A stretch of DNA of 64,000 nt from NCBI GenBank assembly GCA_963812505.1, contig CAWEVM010000010.1, forward strand, positions 62,001 through 126,000, in the 5' to 3' direction. Made by a program: the position numbers and the translations under genes. A model generated the notes under the pieces. The model saw nothing but the letters and a program-made list of their open reading frames with translations. It was not told the DNA's origin and made no database searches. Shown here one piece after another: positions 25,567 through 33,912 of the stretch (within the stretch, counting starts at the first letter, position 1; each line of letters starts with the position of its first letter). Source of the stretch: JAMXLO01 sp963812505 (GTDB taxonomy: Bacteria; Pseudomonadota; Alphaproteobacteria; Acetobacterales; Acetobacteraceae).

Positions 25567-27045
25567 ATGCTGAACCCGACCTCTCCGCTGCCGTTGAAGG
25601 ACCCGACGCTCTTCCGTCAGGCCAACTACATCGACGGAAAATGGGTGCAGGCCGATAGCGAGCGTACGATCGTCGTGAAGAACCCCGCGACCGGCGAGGC
25701 GATCGGTGAGGTTCCGGCACTGGGCGCCGTCGAGACGCGCCGCGCCATCGAGGCGGCGCATCGCGCGCAGGGTGCCTGGCGCGCGATGCTGGCGAAGGAC
25801 CGCGCGGCAATCCTGCGCAAGATCAACGACCTCATGCTGGCGAATGCCGATGACCTCGCGGTGATCATGACCGCCGAGCAGGGCAAGCCGCTTGCGGAGA
25901 GCAAGGGTGAGATCGCCTATGCCGCCAGCTTCATCGAATGGTTCGCTGAGGAGGGCAAGCGGATCTACGGCGACACCATCCCGCAGAACGCGAAGGGTCG
26001 GCGTATTCTGGTGCTGAAGGAGCCGATCGGCGTGTTCGCTGCGATCACGCCGTGGAATTTTCCGGCCGCGATGATTACCCGAAAGGCAGGTCCGGGATGG
26101 GCGGCGGGCTGCACGGGCGTGATCCGACCGGCGAGCCAGACCCCGTTCTCGGCTCTGGCGCTTGCCGTGCTGGCCGAGCGCGCGGGCATGCCGGCAGGCG
26201 TGTGCAACGTGATCACCGGGCCGTCGGGCGAGACCGGGGCGGAACTCACCTCGAACCCGCTGGTGCGCAAGCTGACGTTCACCGGGTCCACGGAAGTGGG
26301 CGCCAAGCTGCTCGCGCAGTGCGCGCCGACGATCAAGAAGACCAGCATGGAGCTTGGCGGCAACGCGCCATTCATCGTGTTCGACGATGCGGACCTCGAT
26401 GCGGCAGTGACAGGCGCGATGGCGAGCAAGTACCGCAACACCGGGCAGACCTGCGTCTGCGCCAACCGCATCCTGGTGCAGGACGGTGTGTATGACGCGT
26501 TCTCCGCCAAGCTGAAAGCGGCGGTGGAGGCGATGAAGGTCGGCAACGGCATGGAACCCGGCGTGAGCCAGGGACCGCTGATCAATGCCGATGCGGTGAA
26601 GAAGGTCGAGGAACATATCGCTGATGCGGTGAAGCGTGGCGCCTCAGTGGTGACCGGCGGACATCGCCACAAGCTGGGCGGCACCTTCTTCGAACCGACG
26701 ATCCTCGCCAACGTGCCAAACGACGCGATGATCTTTCGTGAGGAGACGTTCGGACCGGTCGCGCCGCTGTTCCGCTTCAAGACCGAGGAGGAGGCGATCA
26801 GGCTCGCCAACGACACCGAGTTCGGCCTGGCGTCCTACTTTTATGCGCGCGATGTGGGACGCATCTTCCGCGTGGCCGAGGCGCTGGAATACGGCATCAT
26901 CGGCATCAACGAGGGGATCATCTCGACCGAGGTGGCGCCGTTCGGCGGCATGAAGTCATCCGGCCTGGGGCGTGAAGGTTCCAAATACGGGATCGAGGAT
27001 TACCTGGAGATCAAATACCTGGCGCTCGGCGGCATCGGGACGTAG
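25567..27045 (+). CDS. gabD: Succinate-semialdehyde dehydrogenase (GabD type)
   Basis: A 492-residue aldehyde dehydrogenase, oxidising succinate semialdehyde to succinate with NAD(P)+. The catalytic Cys is in GQTCVCANR, the general-base Glu in MELGGNAPF, and the cofactor loop in FTGSTEVG. PASQTPFSALAL is a GabD hallmark. The conserved Lys before PASQTP (usually LKPASQTP), which contacts the cofactor ribose, is Arg here (VIRPASQTP), and the preceding PALAAG reads PGWAAG. AAGGAGG precedes the ATG. No aminotransferase gene for 4-aminobutyrate lies nearby, so it may serve another semialdehyde. Confidence 0.9.
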   Translation: MLNPTSPLPLKDPTLFRQANYIDGKWVQADSERTIVVKNPATGEAIGEVPALGAVETRRAIEAAHRAQGAWRAMLAKDRAAILRKINDLMLANADDLAVIMTAEQGKPLAESKGEIAYAASFIEWFAEEGKRIYGDTIPQNAKGRRILVLKEPIGVFAAITPWNFPAAMITRKAGPGWAAGCTGVIRPASQTPFSALALAVLAERAGMPAGVCNVITGPSGETGAELTSNPLVRKLTFTGSTEVGAKLLAQCAPTIKKTSMELGGNAPFIVFDDADLDAAVTGAMASKYRNTGQTCVCANRILVQDGVYDAFSAKLKAAVEAMKVGNGMEPGVSQGPLINADAVKKVEEHIADAVKRGASVVTGGHRHKLGGTFFEPTILANVPNDAMIFREETFGPVAPLFRFKTEEEAIRLANDTEFGLASYFYARDVGRIFRVAEALEYGIIGINEGIISTEVAPFGGMKSSGLGREGSKYGIEDYLEIKYLALGGIGT

Positions 27046-27221
27046 CAGACCCGCGTCATTCCTCGATCATCTCCGATACGTTCCGCGCTATCGGATCGGA
27101 CTCGTTCCGGTGCTGCTCCCAGTTTCTGCAGCACATCGAGACTGATCCGATAGCACGCGGCAAACCGCTGTTGGCGCTTGCCCAGCCGCTCGGACAGGGT
27201 GACGGCGCTGCCCTATCCTGT

Positions 27222-28829
27222 TCATGCCGCTTTGCGATGTTTACCGATCGCTTTGAGGAACTGCCCGACGCGGGCGTGGCTGTCGCCATCCTGGCGAAAG
27301 ATCACCGCCAGAACATTGCCATCCGCACGTACAACCCGTCCATCGACTCTGCCACCGGCTTCAGGAAGTTCGACAGCAACATCCGCACCCGGCGGTAGTT
27401 GCCAATCGCAGAGCAGGGCGGCCCCGCCCCACGAAATATCCTGAACTTCGACGGTCTTGGACCCACAACCGGCGCTCGACACGCTCACAGTGGCGCCGTT
27501 TGCAGCCGTCCGCTCATAGTGTCTCCGTTCGCCGGATTCATCGCGTACCGATGCGAGAAACTGCTCAACCTCCGTGTGCAGTCGCGCCGCCTCCTGGCCG
27601 ATACCGTCCGCAGTACTCAAGACCTCCTCGCTGGATGTGCCCGCTCGTTCGGACACGGCGACCACCTGTTTCATCGCATCAGCGATGCCCGCGGAGGCTG
27701 TCGTCACGTTTTGCACTTTACTGGCAATCTCTTGCGTGGTGGCACTCTGCTGCCCGACCGCAGCAGCGATGACCGCCGTCACTTCATCAAGCCGGCCAAT
27801 GATCGTGGTAACCTCCGCCATCGCCTCGATCGAGGCACCGGTAGCGCCACGCACAGCCTCAATCTGACTGCTGATTTCGTGCGTGGCATTCGCGGTCTGC
27901 GTCGCCAGCGCCTTCACCTCGCCGGCAACCACCGCAAAGCCTTTGCCGGCATCCCCTGCCCTGGCCGCCTCGATCGTGGCGTTGAGCGCCAACAGGTTGG
28001 TTTGCCCGGCGATGTCACTGATCAGCCGGACCACATCGCCGATGCGCGCGGTTGCCTCCCCCAAACCCTTGATCTTCGTCTGGCTGATATCGGCGCGACC
28101 GACGGCGTCGCGTGCCACCTGCGCCGCGGTCGCGACCTGACGCGAGATTTCCGCCACACTGCTGGTCATCTCCTCGACCGCTGCGGCGACCGAAGCCAGT
28201 TGGTCAGCGGAGATCCCGGCATCCCCTGCGGTGACAACCGCCTGCTTACGCACGCCACTGGCGGCCTCCGCCATGACCTGGGCCTCTTTCCGCATCTTTT
28301 CCGCCGAATCCGCGAGCGAGGTCATCACCCCCGCAATCGCGCCGCCAAAATCCTGAGTGTGGCGATCGAGCGCCACCTGTCGCCGGTGGTCGGCCTCCTG
28401 CGCTTCCCTGGTGACATGAATATCGACAAGTGACCCACAGGCGCGACGTGCGACCCCTCGTTGGTCCTTGATCACTCCGCCAGTGGCGCGGAACCAACGA
28501 TAGGAACCATCCTTCATCCGCAGACGGTAGGTCGTGTCGTATTGTCCGCCGGTCTTCAGGGCCTCCCCAAACGCGGCAAAGGTTGGAGCCACGTCCTCGG
28601 GATGCAACCGATCGGACCAGGACTGGACGACATCGGGAAATTCCGTTGCGTCGAGAAAACCGCAGAGCCGGCGGAATTCAGCTGACCAGGTCCAGCGGGA
28701 GTCCGGATGCATGGCGTCACCGTCGTGCAGGATCGCGTCCCACAGCCCGACGCCGCAGTGGCGATCCAGAACGTCAAGCCATTCCGCCTTGCCGCGCAAC
28801 ACCGCACGGCGGTGCCAAGGAGCATTCAC
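27222..28829 (-). CDS. Soluble PAS-MCP-PilZ signalling protein
   Basis: A protein of about 535 residues without membrane segments. It has a PAS domain (about residues 20-140, PAS_3-like with YRLRMKDGSYRWF), a methyl-accepting signalling coiled coil whose tip reads DIAGQTNLLALNATIEAARA, and a C-terminal PilZ domain. The PilZ domain has both c-di-GMP motifs: RRHYER (RxxxR) and DISWGG (D/NxSxxG). It should therefore link a PAS-sensed cue and c-di-GMP to a CheA kinase array in the cytoplasm. The GTG start follows GGGAGGGG; an ATG five codons upstream has no ribosome site. No che genes are in the window. Confidence 0.9.
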   Translation of the reverse strand: MNAPWHRRAVLRGKAEWLDVLDRHCGVGLWDAILHDGDAMHPDSRWTWSAEFRRLCGFLDATEFPDVVQSWSDRLHPEDVAPTFAAFGEALKTGGQYDTTYRLRMKDGSYRWFRATGGVIKDQRGVARRACGSLVDIHVTREAQEADHRRQVALDRHTQDFGGAIAGVMTSLADSAEKMRKEAQVMAEAASGVRKQAVVTAGDAGISADQLASVAAAVEEMTSSVAEISRQVATAAQVARDAVGRADISQTKIKGLGEATARIGDVVRLISDIAGQTNLLALNATIEAARAGDAGKGFAVVAGEVKALATQTANATHEISSQIEAVRGATGASIEAMAEVTTIIGRLDEVTAVIAAAVGQQSATTQEIASKVQNVTTASAGIADAMKQVVAVSERAGTSSEEVLSTADGIGQEAARLHTEVEQFLASVRDESGERRHYERTAANGATVSVSSAGCGSKTVEVQDISWGGAALLCDWQLPPGADVAVELPEAGGRVDGRVVRADGNVLAVIFRQDGDSHARVGQFLKAIGKHRKAA

Positions 28830-28972
28830 GATGTCCCCTCCCATACGCCAACGACGGTCATATCCCGAAGCGATTGACCCAGTGTTAATTGCCAGGGAGG
28901 CCGGGGGCTGGCGGCGAGGTTAGCGGGCGGCGCCTGTTTTCCCGCGCGCCCCAGTTCTGGTAAATCAGGCCG

Positions 28973-29320
28973 ATGAAGTCATCCAAACGCGACACGTTCA
29001 ATGAGCGGCTGAACACGGCGGCGGACGCGAAGGCGGCCCTGCTGGCGAAATTTCGCGCCAGGCCGGCGCCCGACAGTCCGGAGGCTCTCGAACGGCAGGC
29101 GGAGCTTCAAGCTATCGCCAACGCCCGTGAAGCGCGCAACGCCGAACGCTGGGCCGCCCGCGCCGCCGAAGCAGCGAAGCAAGCAGCCGAGGAGAAGGCC
29201 CGTGCGGCCGAGGAGGCAGAACGCGTGGCGCAGGAAAAGGCGCGAGCCGCGGCCGAGGCACGGGAGCAAAAGGCGGCCCGCGACGCGCGCTACGCGGCTC
29301 GTCGCTCCCGTCGAAAGTGA
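28973..29320 (+). CDS. DUF6481-type Ala/Arg/Lys-rich small protein
   Basis: A 115-residue, strongly basic, predicted all-helical protein. The N terminus (RDTFNERLNTAADAKAALLAKF) followed by a long stretch rich in Ala, Arg, Glu and Lys fits the DUF6481 family, common in alphaproteobacteria and of unknown function. The charged helix could bind nucleic acid. There is no signal peptide and no clear ribosome site. Confidence 0.65.
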   Translation: MKSSKRDTFNERLNTAADAKAALLAKFRARPAPDSPEALERQAELQAIANAREARNAERWAARAAEAAKQAAEEKARAAEEAERVAQEKARAAAEAREQKAARDARYAARRSRRK

Positions 29321-29324
29321 TCCC

Positions 29325-29651
29325 TTACGATTTCGGCGTGCCCGTCATCCGGGCGAACGCCATGCGATCCTTGTTCTCGCGCATCAGTGCAGTGAAGCTG
29401 GGTATGGTATCGAGGCCGAGGCCTATCGGCAGCGCCGTGTCGGGGTCCGGCTGAACTCTCGCATAGCTCTGGCCCGCGACCTTTTCCCACTTCCCCGCCG
29501 GCTTCTTCACCTCAAGATTGACGACCGTCGCCTTGAACACCATGCGGACAATCGCCTCCTTCGGCGAGGACGGCTTGGTCAGGCTCGGGCAGCCGGCAAT
29601 CATCTGCCAGCCATTCGCCAGCGCCCAACTGGTCAGTTCGTCCTTGTCCAC
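29325..29651 (-). CDS. Hypothetical protein
   Basis: A 108-residue protein of unknown function. The GTG start follows GGAGG by seven bases; an earlier GTG eight codons upstream is less well placed. It begins with LTSWALANGWQMIAGCPSL and ends with a short basic stretch, FARMTGTPKS. There is no signal or membrane segment. It is 20 bases downstream of another small gene on the same strand, so the two probably form an operon. Confidence 0.6.
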   Translation of the reverse strand: MDKDELTSWALANGWQMIAGCPSLTKPSSPKEAIVRMVFKATVVNLEVKKPAGKWEKVAGQSYARVQPDPDTALPIGLGLDTIPSFTALMRENKDRMAFARMTGTPKS

Positions 29652-29671
29652 GTCGGTTCCTCCGTTGGCGT

Positions 29672-29938
29672 TCACGTCGTGTAACGCATACCCGACGCTG
29701 CATAACTGACAATGTCACTCACGAGCCAGGGACGGCCGCCGCTTTGCAAGACGTGTCGCAACAGGCCGGCGGGTGCCCGTTGGAAAAGAATGATGTTCCG
29801 GTTCTCACACCGCTCGTCAAGCATTCGCCTGAGATCTGTCACCACTGCTACGCCCTCCCATTTTTCGAACAGGAAGTCGACAGCCCACTGGCGCGCAGCC
29901 TGCTCCAGCTCTGGCATGGTGAGCATAAGGGTCTGCAT
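29672..29938 (-). CDS. Hypothetical protein
   Basis: An 88-residue protein starting at the ATG after GGGAGG. The sequence (MPELEQAARQWAVDFLFEKW, then RRMLDERCENRNIILFQRAP) shows no recognised domain and no signal. It is the first gene of a two-gene minus-strand unit. A perfect FNR-type box lies 63 bases before its start codon. Confidence 0.6.
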   Translation of the reverse strand: MQTLMLTMPELEQAARQWAVDFLFEKWEGVAVVTDLRRMLDERCENRNIILFQRAPAGLLRHVLQSGGRPWLVSDIVSYAASGMRYTT

Positions 29939-30000
29939 CGAACCCTCCCAGCCGAATTCAATTACGATTACCCTTGTCGCACGCAACAGTCTGGCGAACA

Positions 30001-30014
30001 TTGATTTGGATCAA
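30001..30014. promoter_or_regulatory. Perfect FNR/ANR-type box
   Basis: TTGAT-TTGG-ATCAA matches the FNR consensus TTGATN4ATCAA at every fixed position. It lies between the divergent small-gene pair and the cytochrome c gene. Neither side shows a good -10 at the standard class II distance, so the controlled direction is open. Confidence 0.65.
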
Positions 30015-30156
30015 AGCGTCAGTGTATCGGGCCTTTGGCTGGGACGGATCCACAGCAACCGAGCAAACGGCAATCAAACCACTGTGGGCCACTGCTTGCG
30101 GGGAATACGGCCGCTCGGCACATTGTATGAAAGTGGCATCACCGGGAGGGACCAGA

Positions 30157-30669
30157 GTGAGACTTCTGGCATTGATCGGCGTCCTCGCGATCATCGTCGC
30201 AGTCGCCGCCGCGGCATTCTTCTTCGGCGGCTTCTACAGCATCGCAGCGACCGAACAGGACACCGGCGTCGTTGCCTGGGCGCTGGTCCATGTCCGGGAG
30301 GCGTCAATCGATCGACACGCCACGGACACGCCGCCTGGCTCGCTCGATGATGCGGCCACGGTGAAGGCAGGCGCCCACGCCTTTGCCGACCGCGGCTGCG
30401 CCAATTGCCACGGCGGACCGGGCGTCGGTTGGGCGAAGTTCTCCGAAGGTCTGAATCCCGGTCCGCCTGACCTCAAGGATGTTGTCGGCGGTCTTGAGCC
30501 ACGCGAGCTGTTTTGGGTCGTCAAGAACGGCATCAAGATGACGGGCATGCCGAGCTTTGGCGCGATCGGCGTATCTGACCAGGAAATCTGGTCGATCGTC
30601 GCCTTTCTCAAGAAGTTGCCGACTGTGTCGGAGGCTGACTTCAAGGCGTGGAGCACTTCGGCGCCATGA
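30157..30669 (+). CDS. Membrane-anchored class I cytochrome c
   Basis: A 170-residue protein. The GTG start follows GGGAGG by six bases; an ATG ten codons upstream is possible. One N-terminal hydrophobic segment (LLALIGVLAIIVAVAAAAFF) is probably an uncleaved anchor. The single heme site is CANCHGG, and the distal Met ligand is likely in KMTGMPSFG. The segment VHVREASIDRHA before the heme is typical of small periplasmic cytochromes next to alcohol or aldehyde dehydrogenases. No dehydrogenase is adjacent. The upstream FNR-type box suggests oxygen-responsive expression. Confidence 0.85.
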   Translation: MRLLALIGVLAIIVAVAAAAFFFGGFYSIAATEQDTGVVAWALVHVREASIDRHATDTPPGSLDDAATVKAGAHAFADRGCANCHGGPGVGWAKFSEGLNPGPPDLKDVVGGLEPRELFWVVKNGIKMTGMPSFGAIGVSDQEIWSIVAFLKKLPTVSEADFKAWSTSAP

Positions 30670-30678
30670 CCGAACGCC

Positions 30679-31290
30679 CTAACGGCGGCTTGGCCGCGCG
30701 GCCAGCGGCAGGCGTTCGAACAGCGTGGGCGCGCCGCCGACTTGCGCGCCCTCGATGTCGAGCAGGCGAAGTTTGGTCGTGACCCCGCCGACCGCAGAGA
30801 AGCCGCCGGGTTTGCCTCCAGCCGCCATCACGCGGTGACACGGCACGATGATCGGAAACGGGTTCTGCCCCAACGCCTCGCCTACCTCGCGTGCCAGCCT
30901 CCGGTCGCCGAGGCGCGCGGCAACCTCGCCATAGGAAAGCGTGGCGCCGAAGGGAATACCGCGCGCCACCGAGTAAACGCTCTGCTGGAACCGCGTCACG
31001 TTTGTCGTGTCGAGCGCGACAGCCGACAGGTCCCGCGCGTTGCCGCGCAGCAATGCCGCAATGTCGTCGATGGCCTGCTCGACATGTGCTGGCGCAGCTG
31101 ATTCCCGGGCGCTCGGATATCGCCGTTGCAGGCGGGCTCGTGTCGAGCCCTCGCTCCGTTCCGGCAATTGCACGCCAGCGATACCGCGCGCGCTCCACGC
31201 AATGCCGCATGGTCCAACCGCGGTGGCGAAGAGGGCGAATTCCTGTGCCGGCATGACAGTGACCAGCGTAGCACCGGCCCCGCCGACCAC
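30679..31290 (-). CDS. ogt: Methylated-DNA-protein-cysteine methyltransferase
   Basis: A protein of 203 residues, or 191 from an internal ATG, that repairs O6-alkylguanine by accepting the alkyl group. The active-site Cys is in IIVPCHRVM. TRFQQSVYSVARGIPFGATLSYGEVA is the DNA-binding helix-turn-helix and arginine-finger region. AREVGEALGQNPFP precedes the active site. There is no AdaA-type zinc domain, so it is the constitutive Ogt form. It is convergent with the cytochrome gene. Confidence 0.9.
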   Translation of the reverse strand: MVGGAGATLVTVMPAQEFALFATAVGPCGIAWSARGIAGVQLPERSEGSTRARLQRRYPSARESAAPAHVEQAIDDIAALLRGNARDLSAVALDTTNVTRFQQSVYSVARGIPFGATLSYGEVAARLGDRRLAREVGEALGQNPFPIIVPCHRVMAAGGKPGGFSAVGGVTTKLRLLDIEGAQVGGAPTLFERLPLAARPSRR

Positions 31291-31314
31291 GCATCTCCGG
31301 TATCTTGCCTTGGT

Positions 31315-32016
31315 CTACTGCCCCTCCGGATCGCCTGGATCATCCGGCACCGCCAGTGCCTTCAGGCGCGGGATGTCGTGCAGGATGACGCGTCCGCCGT
31401 GCGTCTCGACCCCATACGCCCGCAATGTGGCGAAGGCACGCGACAGGTTCTCCTGTCGACAGCCCAGCCGCGCCGCCAGCAGTCCCTTGTCGAATGGCAG
31501 GCGAAAGTCGGCCTTGACCGCCTCACCGTCCTTCACGCGCGCCAGCAGGTAGCAGCCCAGCCGCTGCGCTGCGGTGCGCAACTTGAGGTCGCGCACCTGG
31601 CGCACCATGGTGCGGAACTCGCGTGACACCGAGCGCAGCAGGCTGTTGGCCAGCGGCGCCTCGTGTTCCACCAGATCCATCAGTCCGGCGGCATCGATCG
31701 CCAGCAGACGGCAGCGGGTCACCGTCCGGGCTGTCATCAGGTAGGGCAGCCGGGTCAACACCGAGGCCATGACGAAGTGGTCGATCGGATGCAGCACCTC
31801 GACGAGAGCGGTGGTGCCGTCAGCGGCCGTGCTGGACAGTGCCACCTGTCCATCCAGCAGGACATGCAGGCATTCTGGCATGGCGCCCTGCTCCGACAGG
31901 ACATGGTCGGGCTCGGCGGTCATTTGCTCGGTGATCGCGTCGATCCGCTCGAGCAAAGACGCGTCCAGCCGTTCGAACAGCGGCACGGCACCAATCACAT
32001 CGACCGCCGTCTGCAT
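31315..32016 (-). CDS. Crp/Fnr-family transcriptional regulator
   Basis: A 233-residue regulator with an N-terminal cyclic-nucleotide-binding-type barrel (about 10-120), a dimer helix and a C-terminal winged helix. The recognition helix contains ENLSR, the E-x-x-S-R pattern with which FNR reads TTGAT half-sites. There is no N-terminal Cys cluster, so it is not an Fe-S FNR; a DNR- or NNR-like heme or NO sensor is more likely. Two perfect FNR boxes lie within 2 kb, one on each side of the gene, and are plausible targets. GGGAGG precedes the ATG. Confidence 0.88.
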   Translation of the reverse strand: MQTAVDVIGAVPLFERLDASLLERIDAITEQMTAEPDHVLSEQGAMPECLHVLLDGQVALSSTAADGTTALVEVLHPIDHFVMASVLTRLPYLMTARTVTRCRLLAIDAAGLMDLVEHEAPLANSLLRSVSREFRTMVRQVRDLKLRTAAQRLGCYLLARVKDGEAVKADFRLPFDKGLLAARLGCRQENLSRAFATLRAYGVETHGGRVILHDIPRLKALAVPDDPGDPEGQ

Positions 32017-32148
32017 GGGCCCTCCCCGTGATCGACTGCGTTACTCGACCTGGAAACAGCCAGACTGACTTAGCCCAGTCGGCCATTTTTAGCCAACTCC
32101 AGGGCGGGCGATGGCCGCGCGGCACGGCTGTGATAGCATTCGGAACGC

Positions 32149-32231
32149 GCGGGCGTGATGGAATTGGCAGACATAAGGCGCTTAAAACGCCTTGGCCCAT
32201 GGCCGTGCGGGTTCGAACCCCGCCGCCCGCA
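32149..32231 (+). tRNA. tRNA-Leu(UAA)
   Basis: The acceptor stem pairs GCGGGCG with CGCCCGC. The D arm has GGAATTGGCAGAC, the anticodon stem AGGCG/CGCCT encloses CTTAAAA with anticodon TAA at 32183-32185, a class II variable arm follows, and the T arm is GCGGGTTCGAACCCCGC. CCA is not encoded. It reads UUA, a rare codon in so GC-rich a genome. Confidence 0.96.
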
Positions 32232-32245
32232 TTCCCGCGCATCAT

Positions 32246-32287
32246 TTGATCCACATCAATGCAACGATCCGGCGAGCACGGTATCGT
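32246..32287 (+). promoter_or_regulatory. Class II FNR-type promoter upstream of DUF1150 gene
   Basis: TTGAT-CCAC-ATCAA (32246-32259) is a perfect FNR box. Exactly 22 bases later is TATCGT (32282-32287), a fair -10. If transcription starts near 32294, the box is centred at -41.5, the canonical position for FNR activation. The leader to the ATG would be about 43 bases. Confidence 0.65.
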
Positions 32288-32336
32288 AACGTTCGTCGAC
32301 CGGAGCTGGCCGACTTCGTTACGGATAGGATCGTTT

Positions 32337-32579
32337 ATGCATTTCGCCGAACCCAACAGATCAGCCGTCTCCGTCGCTGATGCGAGACGTATGACAAGCG
32401 CGCAACTCCGGCAGCTTGGTATGCCGCGAGTCGTGTATCTGCGATCCAGGACGTTTGAAGGCCAGACCGCCTGCGCCATTCATGCCGCCGACGGCACGGC
32501 GATGGCGGTCGTGGAGGACACTGGGGTCGCCTGCGAACTAGCGTCCGAGAATGACATGACTCTCGTCTCGGTGCACTGA
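32337..32579 (+). CDS. DUF1150 family protein
   Basis: An 80-residue alphaproteobacterial small protein. PRVVYLRSR, AIHAADGTAMAVVEDTGVAC and a C-terminal ASENDMTLVSVH fit DUF1150. The function is unknown; homologues often follow small heat-shock protein genes, but none is here. It has its own FNR-type promoter, and its stop shares one base with the ATG of the next small gene (TGATG). Confidence 0.75.
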   Translation: MHFAEPNRSAVSVADARRMTSAQLRQLGMPRVVYLRSRTFEGQTACAIHAADGTAMAVVEDTGVACELASENDMTLVSVH

Positions 32580-32752
32580 TGTCGCTGATTGCCACACGCG
32601 TCGAGCACTCCGGTGTTGCACGGATCTTCTTCGACCTGCGCCCGGCCGACCGCTCTCCGGAGGAGGAACGACGCATCGCGACGGCGATCGAACGCGCCTC
32701 GGAACTGGCGGCCATGGAGAGCGAATCGGTGGGGAATACCCCAGCAACGTGA
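32579..32752 (+). CDS. Small protein, translationally coupled to DUF1150 gene
   Basis: A 57-residue reading frame starting in the DUF1150 stop codon (TGATG). It encodes MSLIATRVEHSGVARIFFDL, followed by RPADRSPEEERRIATAIERA. A beta-strand plus a charged helix are suggested. No family is recognised. Start-stop overlap, codon use like its neighbour and shared control by the FNR promoter support it. Confidence 0.5.
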   Translation: MSLIATRVEHSGVARIFFDLRPADRSPEEERRIATAIERASELAAMESESVGNTPAT

Positions 32753-32772
32753 CCGATCGCCGCGTGGCTCCG

Positions 32773-33912
32773 TCAACTCACCGCGGCGAGCAGGCAGTCG
32801 CAGACATGCGCCATATCAGCCGCACCGAGATAAGGATGGATCGGCAGAGCAAGAATGCGTTCCGCGAGGTCCTCTGAGACCGGCAGACGCGCGCCGTCAT
32901 GGTGGTCACGATAGGCCGGTTGCAGATGCAGTGGGCGTGGATAATAGATGGCCGTCGGCACGCCGTCCCTGCGCAACGAGGCCTGCACGTGCTGACGCAT
33001 CGCCGCATCGCGCAGCAGAATGGCGTAGATTGCCCACGAACTGGTGCTGTCGGGAACGCGCGCGGGCGTCACAACTGCATTGCCGAGGCGCGAATCGTAG
33101 TAGCGGGCGACGCGCTCGCGGCTTTCCAGCTCGTCGGCGAACACCGTCAGCTTCGCCAGCAGCACCGCGGCCTGCATCGAATCCAGCCGGCCGTTCATCC
33201 CGGTGTGCAGCACCTCGTAGCGTGACGTGCCTTCACCGTGTGTGCGCAGGCTGCGATACAGTGCCGCGCGTTCATCGCTTTCGGTGAGCAACGCGCCGCC
33301 ATCGCCATAGGCTCCCAGCGGCTTCGACGGGAAGAAGCTGGTCGCAGTGGCATCCGCGGCGGCACCCAGCGGCGCTCCGTGCAGCGTGCAGCCAAAGCTT
33401 TGCGCGAGGTCATCAAGCGTAAACAAGCCCTCGCGATGCGCAATGGCGGCCAGCGCCCGCCATTCGGCCGGCTGGCCGAACAGATCGACACCGATCAGCG
33501 CGCGTGGACGCAACCTCCCTTCCCGCCGCACTTCGGCGACGCGGTGCGCCAGATGTGTCGGATCGATCTGGAAGGTGCGCGGATCGACATCGACGAACAC
33601 CGGCGTCGCGCCCAGCACCAGCGGCACCTCAGCCGTCGCTGTGTAGGTGAAGGCCGGCAGGAACACCGCATCGCCGCGCCCGATGCCCTCGGCCATGAAG
33701 GCGATCTGGATCGCGTCAGTGCCGGAACTGACCGCCACGCAATGCGTGGCACCGCAGAACCGCGCCAGTTCGGCCTCCAACTCGGCAACCTCAGGACCGA
33801 GGATGAACTGGCAGTGCGCCAGCACGCCATCCAGCCGTCGGCGCAGCTCGCCCGCGATGCGCCCCTGCTGCGCCTTCAGGTCGATGAACGGAATGGCCGG
33901 ACGCGCAGTCAT
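32773..33912 (-). CDS. DegT/DnrJ/EryC1/StrS sugar aminotransferase
   Basis: A 379-residue PLP enzyme that aminates keto-sugar nucleotides. The PLP Lys is in FFPSKPLGAYGDGGA, the pyridine-nitrogen acidic residue in LDDLAQSFG, and the phosphate-binding part in SSGTDAIQIAF. PYxPAFTYTATAE-type sequence and GMNGRLDSMQAAVL are characteristic of WbpE/WlbC-like members acting on UDP-sugars. It overlaps the upstream membrane dehydratase gene by four bases, so the two likely act in sequence to make an amino sugar for a surface polysaccharide. The exact sugar is not determined. Confidence 0.92.
   Translation of the reverse strand: MTARPAIPFIDLKAQQGRIAGELRRRLDGVLAHCQFILGPEVAELEAELARFCGATHCVAVSSGTDAIQIAFMAEGIGRGDAVFLPAFTYTATAEVPLVLGATPVFVDVDPRTFQIDPTHLAHRVAEVRREGRLRPRALIGVDLFGQPAEWRALAAIAHREGLFTLDDLAQSFGCTLHGAPLGAAADATATSFFPSKPLGAYGDGGALLTESDERAALYRSLRTHGEGTSRYEVLHTGMNGRLDSMQAAVLLAKLTVFADELESRERVARYYDSRLGNAVVTPARVPDSTSSWAIYAILLRDAAMRQHVQASLRRDGVPTAIYYPRPLHLQPAYRDHHDGARLPVSEDLAERILALPIHPYLGAADMAHVCDCLLAAVS

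Noticed and set aside
27056..27289. Short minus-strand frame after gabD
   Set aside because: It overlaps the chemoreceptor-like gene, has no ribosome site and no recognisable content.
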